Below are positions 8,398-16,138 of a stretch of DNA of 30,239 nucleotides, piece after piece. The DNA is from CAZIUL01 sp964542475 (GTDB taxonomy: Bacteria > Planctomycetota > B15-G4 > CAYZWU01), in NCBI GenBank assembly GCA_964542475.1, contig CAZIUL010000051.1, forward strand, positions 1 through 30,239. The letters are read 5' to 3'. Position 1 is the first letter of the stretch. Every line of letters begins with the position of its first letter. The notes beneath the pieces are model-generated. The model was not told where the DNA came from. It saw only the letters and a list, made by a program, of their open reading frames with translations, and did not search any database. A program made the translations under genes and the position numbers.

Positions 8398-9597
8398 ATG
8401 AGCTGTGTGCGCGTACTGTCCCGCCTGCTTGCGTGGACGATCATGTTGTGGCTCCCCGCCCTCTGTCAGGGGCAGGAAAGGGGTACGCCGGCCCCGGATT
8501 TCAGTTACACCGGAATGGATGGCAAAGAGTATTGCCTTTCCGATCACAGGGGCAAGATCGTTGTGATCGATTTCTTTTCCTGCTGGTGGCTGGCCAGCTG
8601 CAACAACATCACCCACGTCGAGACGGTCCACAGAAAATATGCTGACAAAGGTGTCTTCGTGCTTGGCCTCGCCCGCGACGGCCTGACAAGGCTGGAGCAG
8701 TTCGTTGACGAGCGGCCCCTGGACGTGACCTACACGGTTGGCGTGTCGCAACAGGCTGACCGGGCATTCGGGGTGGGATACATCCCCCACATGTACATCA
8801 TCGACCCGCTGGGCCGGATCTTCTGGCACGGCGAGCCCCGCGGCGGGCCCGACAGCCTGTACAAGCTCTGGTTAAGGCTTGACTGGGCCCTGGATGAACT
8901 GGTCGACATGTGGCCGCAGATGGAAAAGGAAGCCGCCTGTGAAGAGCTCGATCATGCCTGCACGCGCATTGAAGAAGCCGGCACGCCCTGCGAGCTGCAC
9001 GAGGGCTACACCCTGCTCAAAAAGGTGCAGGCGAGGTTTGCGTCCCTTTTGGATATACAACAAAAAAGCGGCGATGTTCTAAAGCGGCTCGAAAAAGAAA
9101 AGGCCGATGCACTGGCGGAAGGGGGAAAGGTCTACACAAGGCTTTCAATGGCTGCCAAAGAGATAGAGCAACAGGTGATGGAGGGCGGGAGCATTTTTGC
9201 GCTGGAGACGGCTGAAAAGTGCATGGCCAAGCTCAACGAGATAGCCGAAAAAGCCGGGGCGCGCAGCCATCTGGCGGAGCGTATCGAGACCTTTGTCAAC
9301 CACCTGGCGCAAAGCTATGAGGGCCCCGGTTTTTTGGGGGTCAGCTTTGACAACGGTTTCGAAGGCCGGGGCGCGGCACTGGCCCGGGTTCATCAGGGCA
9401 CAGCCGCTGCGAAACACGGGCTCAGGGCCGGGGATGTAATCGTTGACATGGATGGTCGGGCCGTCACCGGATCCGAGGATGCCCATGCCGTCTTGGAAGG
9501 ATATACACCTGGCCGGACGTTAGTGATCGGTGTCCGGCGCGCGGACTCGGACAAGCTTGAAAAGATAACGGTCGTGTTGGGCCGGCGGGTGCGCTAG
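8398..9597 (+). CDS. Exported TlpA-like protein with degenerate active site and C-terminal PDZ domain
   Basis: I place the start at ATG 8398, eight bases after AAAGGAG, giving 399 residues; an upstream ATG at 8380 overlaps the previous stop. A signal peptide (MSCVRVLSRLLAWTIMLWLP, then ALCQG) is followed by a TlpA/AhpC-like domain (about residues 27-165). It contains GTPAPDFSYTGMDGKEY, VVIDFF, and YIPHMYIIDPLGRI with the cis-Pro. The active-site stretch reads SCWWLASCNN (Cys62 to Cys68). Where the CxxC should lie, an ungapped alignment gives Trp64 and Ser67, so the canonical motif is lost, although two Cys six positions apart remain nearby. A helical, partly coiled-coil region (about 165-305) leads to a PDZ domain (about 310-399: GFLGVSFDNG, AAKHGLRAGDVIVDMDGRAV). 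It may be a periplasmic scaffold or redox partner of the selenoprotein encoded just upstream; that is inference. Confidence 0.8.
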   Translation: MSCVRVLSRLLAWTIMLWLPALCQGQERGTPAPDFSYTGMDGKEYCLSDHRGKIVVIDFFSCWWLASCNNITHVETVHRKYADKGVFVLGLARDGLTRLEQFVDERPLDVTYTVGVSQQADRAFGVGYIPHMYIIDPLGRIFWHGEPRGGPDSLYKLWLRLDWALDELVDMWPQMEKEAACEELDHACTRIEEAGTPCELHEGYTLLKKVQARFASLLDIQQKSGDVLKRLEKEKADALAEGGKVYTRLSMAAKEIEQQVMEGGSIFALETAEKCMAKLNEIAEKAGARSHLAERIETFVNHLAQSYEGPGFLGVSFDNGFEGRGAALARVHQGTAAAKHGLRAGDVIVDMDGRAVTGSEDAHAVLEGYTPGRTLVIGVRRADSDKLEKITVVLGRRVR

Positions 9598-9658
9598 AAG
9601 CCCGTTGAAAAAGTGCTTCGGAAGTGACGGCGAACAGTTACCAGAGGATTGAAATCCC

Positions 9659-11149
9659 GTGAAACATACAGCGCTGATCCTAATGGTGTTATTGGGGGCT
9701 GTAACCGGCGGCTGCGGACCCGAGACGGAAAAAAACAGTTCGCAACCGGAAGCTGTCAAGGCGCCTGGACGCAGGCCTAGCGTTCTCTTTTACGTTATTG
9801 ATACGTGCAGAGCCGACAGGATGAGCCTTTATGGACACAACAGAAAAACCACCCCTTTTCTCGATTATCTCGCAAAAAAATCGGTCGTGTTCGAAAACTG
9901 TTTTTCTCAGGCGTCGTGGACCAAGCCGTCTGTCGGATCGATCCTCACATCCCGCTATCCTTCTGAAACAGGGTGCTTCGCGCTTTTTCAGCGAATGAGT
10001 TCCTCCTTCAGGACCTTCCCTGAGGTGCTCATGGAAAACGGCTATTTCACCAAAGGTGTTTCCGCGAATCCCATCATGGGCATGTTCTCCAACTTCTCCC
10101 AGGGTTTTACTGAGTTCACCGAATCTGCCAGGATCAATCATGCGGATCCGATTCGCTTTGCAAGCGGATCTGCAAAGCTACTCAATGATATTGTCTTTCC
10201 ATGGCTGAACGAGACCGACCACTGGCCAATGCTCCTCTACATGTTCTCTGTTGATCCTCACGAAGAGTATGAGCCGGAACCTTTGTTCATGAACAGGTTC
10301 GCGAATCCGGACAGGATGGAGCAGTACCGCAAGGAGTGGCAATCCCTGTTAAAGACACGGCCCGATATTCCCGGCAACCGTGTTATCGAGCAGAACTTCA
10401 TCGATGCCGGTGTCGAGACATCGCCCTTTATCAAGCATGGGCTTGATCTTTACGACGCTGATATTTGTGCAAACGATTATCAGCTCATGATGCTTTGGTC
10501 CCGGATCGAAGACGACGAATGGGGAGATGACATGATCGTTGTGATCACGTCAGACCATGGCGAGGAGTTTTATGAACACGGCGGAACATGTCATGGGTAC
10601 AGCCTTTACAACGAGCTGTTGCACGTACCCCTCCTGATTTACGCGCCAAAGCTGCTCCCGCAAGGGATACGGATCAAGAACCCGGTACAATCCATCGACA
10701 TCTACCCCACGCTTCTCGATCTGCTCGGTGTTGCATCCCCCGCAGAGACAAAAGGGAACAGCCTTTTGCCCCTGATCAATGGGCACGAGCAGTGGAAGGA
10801 CAGGCCTGTTTTTTCGGAGAACAATGAAGATCCCATGTGCAGGGTGATGGGAGAGGGCGCAGGCGTGGCCAAGTCAATGATAACAGGGCAATGGAAGTTT
10901 ATCATCAACTTCAAGCCGCCATCCAAAATGGAAAGGCCGAAGTACGAGCTTTACAACATAAAAGATGATCCGAAGGAGACAAACAATTTAGCCGGATCCC
11001 ATTCAAAGCTTGTGTGTCAGTTCGAAAAACAGGTCATGAAATGGTCGTCTGAAAGCCTGGAAAGCCTGGAAACGGGCGAGCAGGTCATGAAAAAAAACTT
11101 AGATCCCGCAGTCATTGAACAGCTGGAAAAGCTGGGGTATTTGAGGTGA
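9659..11149 (+). CDS. Sulfatase-superfamily lipoprotein with Thr at the nucleophile position
   Basis: This 496-residue protein starts at GTG 9659, with AGAGGA ten bases upstream. The N-terminus is a lipoprotein signal (LLGAVTGGC lipobox), so it is membrane-anchored on the periplasmic side or displayed. The alkaline-phosphatase/sulfatase fold is clear from VLFYVIDTCRADRMSLYG (first metal-binding Asp), ITSDHGEEFYEHG (second metal site), the conserved substrate-side His in the GTCHGYSLYNELLHVPL region and IDIYPTLLDLLG. Formylglycine sulfatases carry C/S-x-P-x-R at the nucleophile. Here the motif is WTKPSV with Thr88 and no following Arg, so formylglycine formation is unlikely. Thr nucleophiles occur in related phospho- and phosphoethanolamine transferases and phosphodiesterases of the superfamily. 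Hydrolysis or transfer of a phosphate or sulfate ester on an envelope glycan or lipid is possible; the substrate is unknown. It lies 61 bases after the TlpA-PDZ gene in the same direction. Confidence 0.8.
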   Translation: MKHTALILMVLLGAVTGGCGPETEKNSSQPEAVKAPGRRPSVLFYVIDTCRADRMSLYGHNRKTTPFLDYLAKKSVVFENCFSQASWTKPSVGSILTSRYPSETGCFALFQRMSSSFRTFPEVLMENGYFTKGVSANPIMGMFSNFSQGFTEFTESARINHADPIRFASGSAKLLNDIVFPWLNETDHWPMLLYMFSVDPHEEYEPEPLFMNRFANPDRMEQYRKEWQSLLKTRPDIPGNRVIEQNFIDAGVETSPFIKHGLDLYDADICANDYQLMMLWSRIEDDEWGDDMIVVITSDHGEEFYEHGGTCHGYSLYNELLHVPLLIYAPKLLPQGIRIKNPVQSIDIYPTLLDLLGVASPAETKGNSLLPLINGHEQWKDRPVFSENNEDPMCRVMGEGAGVAKSMITGQWKFIINFKPPSKMERPKYELYNIKDDPKETNNLAGSHSKLVCQFEKQVMKWSSESLESLETGEQVMKKNLDPAVIEQLEKLGYLR

Positions 11150-11150
11150 A

Positions 11151-11176
11151 CAGAAGAGGATGAAACATGCGGGATA
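11151..11176 (-). repeat. Dispersed repeat, copy 1 (inverted)
   Basis: The 26 bases starting CAGAAGAGGATGAAA directly follow the stop codon of the Thr-sulfatase gene. They match the reverse complement of 30151-30176 with two differences and of 13368-13393 with three. Copies 1 and 2 therefore form a 23-of-26 inverted pair around 11151-13393. Confidence 0.7.
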
Positions 11177-11267
11177 GACCCATAACCGGATATTTCGCTG
11201 ATCTTGCTGAAATAAGACTTGCTTGTCTTGTACTCGGGAAGGTATGGGCCCTACAGACGGTTTGAGC

Positions 11268-11963
11268 ATGCGCAAAACGTATATTTTTATGATCCTGGTT
11301 CTGAGCGGGTTATTCTGTTTTTCCTGCTCCTCGGTAAAGGAACAAAAAAAAGAACGGGTCTTCCTTCTCCACGGCATGGGAAGATCCACCATGTCCTTGC
11401 TGCTGCTGAAATCCCATCTGAAACACGCGGGATATCTGGCGGATAGCTATCCCTATAATGCGGCGAAAAAAGACTTGGATCAAATCACAAAAGAGTTTCT
11501 TGAGCATGTCATGGAAAACACGGGTGGGGAAATCTATCATCTGATAGGTCACTCACTGGGGAACATCATCATCCGAAACGGTTTCAAAAAGGGGTATCCT
11601 CCAGGGCTCGGCCGTATCGTGATGCTCGCCCCTCCCAACCAGCCCCAGGATGCGGCCCAGGCGGTTTCTGATAATCCCATCTTCAAGAAGATCACCGGTG
11701 ACTGCGGACAGAAACTGGGTGATGTAAGCTTTTACAGCGAGTTGCCTGTTCCAGGGGTTGAGTTCGGAGTGATCGCAGGAGACGCAGGTCCGGAGTTCCT
11801 ATTCGGCGAACCCAATGATTGTGTGGTGACCGTGGAAAGCACAAGACTCGAAGGGATGAAAGAACACCTGGTGCTTCATCGAACGCACACCTTTATCATG
11901 AACAGTTCCGATGCCAAGAATTGTTGCGTCAATTTCCTGAAGCACGGGGCTTTCAGGGAATGA
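11268..11963 (+). CDS. Small lipase-like alpha/beta-hydrolase lipoprotein
   Basis: The likely start is ATG 11268 (231 residues), because the protein then begins with a lipoprotein signal, MRKTYIFMILVLSGLFCFSC. The frame is also open to an upstream ATG at 11223, which would add 15 unlikely residues. The core resembles the PGAP1/lipase-type esterase group: VFLLHGMGRS (oxyanion loop after strand 3), the nucleophile elbow GHSLGN, RIVMLAPPNQPQDAA, NDCVVTVEST (acid region) and a C-terminal HRTHTFIMNS stretch with the catalytic His. It would act on an ester or lipid in the envelope as a lipid-anchored enzyme; the substrate is not predictable. It lies between dispersed repeat copy 1 and the inverted-repeat element at 11987. 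Confidence 0.8.
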   Translation: MRKTYIFMILVLSGLFCFSCSSVKEQKKERVFLLHGMGRSTMSLLLLKSHLKHAGYLADSYPYNAAKKDLDQITKEFLEHVMENTGGEIYHLIGHSLGNIIIRNGFKKGYPPGLGRIVMLAPPNQPQDAAQAVSDNPIFKKITGDCGQKLGDVSFYSELPVPGVEFGVIAGDAGPEFLFGEPNDCVVTVESTRLEGMKEHLVLHRTHTFIMNSSDAKNCCVNFLKHGAFRE

Positions 11964-11986
11964 TCATTCTCCTTTTCCGCTGTTTT

Positions 11987-12064
11987 AAATTCGGGGGACA
12001 TCTTACATAATTAGGTGTAGCGATTCGGTTGAATCAAGAATTAAGTAAGGTGTCCTCCGAATTT
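11987..12064. mobile_element. MITE/REP-like inverted-repeat element, no transposase
   Basis: The left arm 11987-12010 begins AAATTCGGGGGACATC, and the right arm 12041-12064 is its inverted copy (21 of 24 positions). Between them GATTC-GGTT-GAATC (12022-12035) forms a second hairpin. Arms starting AATTCGGGGGACA followed by a CTTAATTA-like stretch are, as I recall, typical of the flanks of REP-associated (Y1, IS200/IS605-like) tyrosine transposase genes and their remnants. No transposase gene is present here, so this would be a solo or deleted copy. It sits in the 135-base gap between the lipase-like and PQQ-propeller genes and may also act on transcription between them. Confidence 0.55.
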
Positions 12065-12098
12065 AGAATTAATTATTTCCTTCAGAGGAGTAAAACAG

Positions 12099-13370
12099 AT
12101 GATGAGATTTTACAGATCGAGCCGAAGGCGCATGCCCTTCGCTTTCGTGTGCTGTTTTGTCATGACCGGTGTCCTGGGCGCTGCCGCTCAGGAAAACTCC
12201 TGGCCGCAGTTCCATGGCCCAAACCGCGACAACCTGTCTACTGAAACCGGGCTGCTGAAGAAATGGCCTGAGAACGGTCCCGACTTGCTCTGGACGGCAA
12301 AGAAGCTGGGATTCGGGTATTCGAGCGCATCGATTGCATCCGGAATGATATTCACCGCAGGAGATATCAAGAACAAGACGCTTGTAACAGCTTTGGACAT
12401 GAAGGGCCGGATCATCTGGCAGGAACAGAACGGCGAGGCCTGGCTGGGATCCTACCCCGGTTCCCGCGGAACTCCGACCATAGACGGTGACCGTCTTTAT
12501 CACGAAAACCCTCACGGTGATGTGGTTTGCATGGAAGCCAAAACCGGGAAAAAGATCTGGACGGTTAATATCCTCGAGAAATTCAAAGGAGTAAACCTCC
12601 CATGGGCGTTGTCAGAATCGCTTTTGATTGACGGTGATAACGTTATCTGTTGTCCGGGAGGCCCACAAACATGCATGGTCGCCCTGGACAAGCACACAGG
12701 CAAGATTGTTTGGAAGGCCCCCAGCGCGGGCGATAAGGCGGGTTATGCCTCACCGATTCTGGTTCATTTCCAGGGGCTCCGGATCATCATCACGCTCACC
12801 TCCGGAGCCATGATCGGAGTAGATGCCGATACGGGTGAATTGCTGTGGCGCGCCGAACACAAGCCCTACGCTGAAGAGAACGTTCTCATGCCGATCTATC
12901 ACGACGGGCACATCTTCGCCAGCGGTGTATACGCCGGTTCCGTCAAGTGGAAGATCAATGTCAATGAAGGCAAAGCGTCAGTCGAGGAGGTGTGGAGCTC
13001 GAAAGATCTTGACAATCATCACGGCGGTGTCTTGTTGAAGGACGGCTATCTCTATGGCTCCAGCTGTGTCTACCACAAGGAACAGTGGATCTGCCTGGAC
13101 TGGAAAACCGGCGAAAAAAAATACGTGGACAAAGGTAATGGCAAGGGGTCGCTCACCTACGCTGACGGGCTGTTATACACATTGAGCCGGGACCGTTTCG
13201 TAAGCCTCGTCAAGCCATCTCCAAACAGCCATGAAATCGTGAGCTCGTTTAAAATCCCCAAAGGCGGCAAGGGCATGAGCTGGGCTCACCCCGTTGTCTG
13301 CGGCGGACGGCTGTACATCCGGCATGGTGAATTCCTGTACGCCTATGATGTGGGGGCAAAGGATTCATAG
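12099..13370 (+). CDS. Exported PQQ-type beta-propeller protein
   Basis: The 423-residue protein follows a good Shine-Dalgarno sequence (AGAGGAG) and begins with two adjacent ATGs (12099 and 12102), an Arg-rich N-terminus and a signal peptide (FAFVCCFVMTGVLGAAAQ). The mature part starts with WPQFHGPNRDN, the usual opening of the PQQ-binding-like repeat family. Repeated propeller strands follow, such as LVTALDMKGRIIWQ, VVCMEAKTGKKIW, MVALDKHTGKIVWKA and MIGVDADTGELLWRA, with later, weaker repeats. Such proteins are often annotated as outer-membrane assembly factor BamB-like or as oxidoreductases. There is no haem motif and no clear catalytic residue. Most bacterial homologues have no known function, so it is best called a secreted propeller scaffold. 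Its stop codon lies inside dispersed repeat copy 2. Confidence 0.8.
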   Translation: MMRFYRSSRRRMPFAFVCCFVMTGVLGAAAQENSWPQFHGPNRDNLSTETGLLKKWPENGPDLLWTAKKLGFGYSSASIASGMIFTAGDIKNKTLVTALDMKGRIIWQEQNGEAWLGSYPGSRGTPTIDGDRLYHENPHGDVVCMEAKTGKKIWTVNILEKFKGVNLPWALSESLLIDGDNVICCPGGPQTCMVALDKHTGKIVWKAPSAGDKAGYASPILVHFQGLRIIITLTSGAMIGVDADTGELLWRAEHKPYAEENVLMPIYHDGHIFASGVYAGSVKWKINVNEGKASVEEVWSSKDLDNHHGGVLLKDGYLYGSSCVYHKEQWICLDWKTGEKKYVDKGNGKGSLTYADGLLYTLSRDRFVSLVKPSPNSHEIVSSFKIPKGGKGMSWAHPVVCGGRLYIRHGEFLYAYDVGAKDS

Positions 13371-13401
13371 CCCGCTTATTTCATCCTCTTCTGCTGCGGC
13401 A
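13367..13401 (+). repeat. Dispersed repeat, copy 2
   Basis: These 35 bases (beginning ATAGCCCGCTTATTTCATCC) match 30150-30184 at 34 of 35 positions. The TAG stop codon of the PQQ-propeller gene is formed by the repeat itself, which suggests that the repeat inserted at, or was recombined into, the gene end. Confidence 0.8.
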
Positions 13402-13586
13402 TCTGTTTTCCAGAACTTCTGATCTCGTGCGTCAAATCGAGTATTGAGTTTTCTGATTGGCGTTTCCATGCACTTTGATTTTTGGTAAAAAAGGACTTTT
13501 ATCCAAAGCTTCTATCCAGCGGCGTTCTTCTTGGGCGGTTATCGGGCAGCAGCACTTTCTGGAAGCGGAACGAAAGAGGTAGATGA
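13402..13586. other. Leader region of the bam cluster
   Basis: No gene is seen in these 185 bases. They should hold the bam promoter. I see only weak sigma70-like candidates (TTGATT followed after 17 bases by TTTATC) and a near miss for sigma54 in which the GG and GC are 9 rather than 10 bases apart. AAAGAGGT at 13573-13580 is the ribosome binding site of bamB. No regulator gene is close by. Confidence 0.35.
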
Positions 13587-15551
13587 ATGAGGTACGCGGA
13601 GACAGGATTCAATCTGGAGATCGATCTCACCAGGGGAAACATCGAGAGGGTGGCAACGGACCCACGGCTCACAGAGCAGTATCTGGGAGGGCTGGGCACC
13701 AACGCCAAGCTCTTCTGGGACAGGGTTCCTCCTGAAACGGAGCCGTTCTCCGAAGAGAACCTGCTCATTTTCGGTACAGGTCTCTTGACCGGCACACCTG
13801 CACCAGGCTGCAACCGCACCGTGCTTTCAACCGTCTCTCCGCAAACCCGCCTGTTCGCTTTTTCGATGATGGGCGGATTCTGGGGGCCGGAGCTGAAGCA
13901 CGCCGGCTATGACAAGCTGGTCATTCGCGGAAAATCCCCGGACCTGGCCTACCTGTGGATCCAGGACGACAAGGTGGAGATACGCGACGCCTCCCATTTC
14001 CGGGGTCTGGGCACGCTCGAGACGGCGGAGCTAATTCGCCAGGAGCTGGACGAGCCGAACGCCCAGATCGCCTCCATCGGTCTGGCCGGCGAAAACAGGG
14101 TCTTCTATGCCTCCGTCGAGCAGGGCCGATCCAGCGCGAGCCGTTTGGGCGCCGGCGCCGTCATGGGAGACAAGAACCTCAAGGCGATCGCGGTTCGCGG
14201 ATCGAAAGACATCAACATCGCCCGACCGGAGGAGTTCATCGAGCTCTGCAACGAAGCGCTGCAGTACATACGAAAGCGAAATGAAAAGCCGATTCCAGGA
14301 GTCATGCCGATCCTGGCCGGGTTAGGATCGCCGCAGGAGATGGCCATCCACGACGAGAAGTGGCACACCGAGAGTTTCGCTTGGGGAAACGCCCGCACGC
14401 GCAGAAAGGGGTTCTGGACCGATGAGGTCCAGGAGCTGTGGACGAACACCATGGAGACCATGCGGACCCGTCTGCTGAGCTGTCACAACTGTCCCATGAA
14501 GTGCGGCGCGGCCATCTCCGTGGACACGAGACTCTGCTCCTACATGATGAAGTGCTTCTCCAAGCTGACCTACACCATGGGAGCCTTCTCCGACCTGGAG
14601 TTTGGCCTGCGCATCGCCCAGAAGGCCACGGAACACGGCCTGGACGCATTCACGGCCCCGCAGACCATGGCCTTTGCGGTCGAGCTCTACGAGGCCGGGA
14701 TCCTGACCGACAAGGAGATGCCGGGCATGCCCGACGGCAACGAGGATCGGTTCTACTGGCTGTTGGACAAGATCGTCCGGCGTGAAGGAATCGGCGACAT
14801 CCTGGCCAACGGCACCTATTGGGCGGCAGAGGAGATCGGCAACGGCGCGCAAGAGTACGCGCACAACAACATCAAGAAACACGAGCAGCTCCCGCTCAAG
14901 CTGGCGATGCTGAATCCCATCTACTTCCTCATGTACTCCACGGGTGAGAAGATCAACATCACCCAGATCGAAGGGAACTTCCCACAGGCGCCTTTCCCGA
15001 AGAGAGAGCAGCGGGAGGAGTTCTGTAAGGACTGGCCCCAGGTTCCCGACGAGAAGTTCAAGAAGTATTTCGTGGATTGGGAGATGCGCGGAGAGAACTC
15101 GATGCCACACTACCCGTCGATCGAAGCCACCTGCGACATCGTGAACTGGCAGGAGATGATGCACTACATCGACGACGCAACCGGGATGTGCGCCGGCCTG
15201 TCGTCGTTCCCCCTGAAACCGCCCTTCCACATTCACAACCTGCCGAAGCTGATCTCGGCGGGAGCCGGGCTCGACCTCGACAAGGACAGCTTGACGCACC
15301 TGACCAGGCGAAATCGGAACATCGTTCGCGCCAACAACCTCCGCAGGGGCATGACGCGCAAGGACGAAAAGCCCCCGGCAGACCACTGGAAGCACAGGTT
15401 CCCAGAGCTGGAAGAGCAGCTCATGGACAAGTACTACGAATTCAAGGGGTGGAACCGCGAGGGCATTCCCACCCGCAAGACCCTGCACGAGCTGGACCTG
15501 GACTTCGTCCGCGAAGACTTCGTTGAGAGAGGAATCCTGAAAGAAGAGTAG
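13587..15551 (+). CDS. bamB: BamB, tungsten active-site subunit of class II benzoyl-CoA reductase
   Basis: This 654-residue protein belongs to the aldehyde:ferredoxin oxidoreductase (AOR) family. It follows the BamB type very closely from the first residues (MRYAETGFNLEIDLTRGNIE) to the ending FVERGILKEE. It reduces benzoyl-CoA to cyclohexa-1,5-diene-1-carboxyl-CoA in the cytoplasm at a bis-pyranopterin tungsten centre. Three of the four [4Fe-4S] ligands are Cys299, Cys302 and Cys306 (CHNCPMKC), and Cys535 (CAGLSS) is the likely fourth. Glu251, His260 and Cys323 occupy the positions of the active-site Glu, His and Cys (322) reported for the Geobacter metallireducens structure, aligned from memory. 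The start is supported by AAAGAGGT six bases upstream. It is the first gene of the cluster, followed after 23 bases by bamC. Confidence is high that it is BamB rather than a general aldehyde oxidoreductase, because the whole bamB-I order is present. Confidence 0.95.
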   Translation: MRYAETGFNLEIDLTRGNIERVATDPRLTEQYLGGLGTNAKLFWDRVPPETEPFSEENLLIFGTGLLTGTPAPGCNRTVLSTVSPQTRLFAFSMMGGFWGPELKHAGYDKLVIRGKSPDLAYLWIQDDKVEIRDASHFRGLGTLETAELIRQELDEPNAQIASIGLAGENRVFYASVEQGRSSASRLGAGAVMGDKNLKAIAVRGSKDINIARPEEFIELCNEALQYIRKRNEKPIPGVMPILAGLGSPQEMAIHDEKWHTESFAWGNARTRRKGFWTDEVQELWTNTMETMRTRLLSCHNCPMKCGAAISVDTRLCSYMMKCFSKLTYTMGAFSDLEFGLRIAQKATEHGLDAFTAPQTMAFAVELYEAGILTDKEMPGMPDGNEDRFYWLLDKIVRREGIGDILANGTYWAAEEIGNGAQEYAHNNIKKHEQLPLKLAMLNPIYFLMYSTGEKINITQIEGNFPQAPFPKREQREEFCKDWPQVPDEKFKKYFVDWEMRGENSMPHYPSIEATCDIVNWQEMMHYIDDATGMCAGLSSFPLKPPFHIHNLPKLISAGAGLDLDKDSLTHLTRRNRNIVRANNLRRGMTRKDEKPPADHWKHRFPELEEQLMDKYYEFKGWNREGIPTRKTLHELDLDFVREDFVERGILKEE

Positions 15552-15574
15552 TCTATCAAAGGAAGCGCATCGCG

Positions 15575-16129
15575 ATGGCCGCAAAGAAGAAGATCGTCAA
15601 AACGATAAAGATCGATGTCGACAAGTGTAATGGCTGCCGGGCATGTGAGGTGATCTGTTCCGCCTTCCATTCCACACCGCGCTACAGCAGCGGCAATCCG
15701 GCGAGAGCGCGCATTCGCGTGATTCGCGAGCCCCTGTCGGATATCTATGTTCCTGTATTCGCGGGTGATTACACTGCGGCCGAATGTGCGGGCAGGGACA
15801 AGTACACGATCGACGGAAAGGAATACGAAGAGTGCGCTTTCTGCCGGGCCTCCTGTCCCTCCCGAGATTTTTTCAAAGAGCCGGATTCCGGCCTGCCCCT
15901 CAAGTGCGACACGTGTGAATCGGAACCGTCACTCACAGAGCCGTTGTGCGTGACGTGGTGCCTGTCGGATGCCCTGGTCTACGAGGAACGGGAAGAGGAA
16001 GCAGAAGCAGAAGAAGAGGAAGCTGCGGATGACGTGGATGTAGGGATCGAGGCGCTTGCGAACAAGCATGGCTGGCAAAAGGTCGCCGACGCCGTGGCCA
16101 GGATTTCGAAGAAGAGTCAGGAGAGTTAG
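15575..16129 (+). CDS. bamC: BamC, ferredoxin-like partner of BamB
   Basis: The 184-residue protein starts at ATG 15575 after AAAGGAAG. It is an electron-transfer subunit with several [4Fe-4S] motifs: an N-terminal CNGCRACEVIC, a middle CAFCRASCP, and CDTCE followed later by CVTWCLSDAL. The pattern resembles the HybA/DmsB-type Fe-S subunits that accompany AOR-family enzymes. A strongly acidic linker (EEREEEAEAEEEEAADD) precedes a short helical tail. In the Geobacter complex BamB and BamC form the catalytic heterodimer unit, with BamC passing electrons from the BamDEFGHI part to the tungsten site. It should be cytoplasmic, since there is no signal sequence. Confidence 0.92.
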   Translation: MAAKKKIVKTIKIDVDKCNGCRACEVICSAFHSTPRYSSGNPARARIRVIREPLSDIYVPVFAGDYTAAECAGRDKYTIDGKEYEECAFCRASCPSRDFFKEPDSGLPLKCDTCESEPSLTEPLCVTWCLSDALVYEEREEEAEAEEEEAADDVDVGIEALANKHGWQKVADAVARISKKSQES

Positions 16130-16138
16130 GAGACCGGT

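Noticed and set aside
8380..8398. Start of the TlpA-PDZ gene at ATG 8380
   Set aside because: It has no ribosome binding site of its own and would put a charged lead before the signal peptide. ATG 8398 follows AAAGGAG at good spacing.
12099..13370. Naming the PQQ-propeller gene bamB because of its similarity to the outer-membrane assembly factor BamB
   Set aside because: The similarity is general to the propeller repeats, and the symbol would clash with the real benzoyl-CoA reductase bamB at 13587. No symbol is given.
13456..13475. Sigma54 (-24/-12) promoter ahead of bamB in the TTGGCGTTTCCATGCA stretch
   Set aside because: GG and GC are separated by 9 bases instead of the strict 10, and the rest of the consensus is poor.
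14322..15584. Long open frame of 420 codons on the strand opposite bamB
   Set aside because: It is antisense to a gene of certain identity and shows no recognisable domain, as expected from the codon bias of GC-rich genes. The same reasoning removes the long antisense frames at 3414-4649, 2639-3454, 7256-8242 and 26985-28025.
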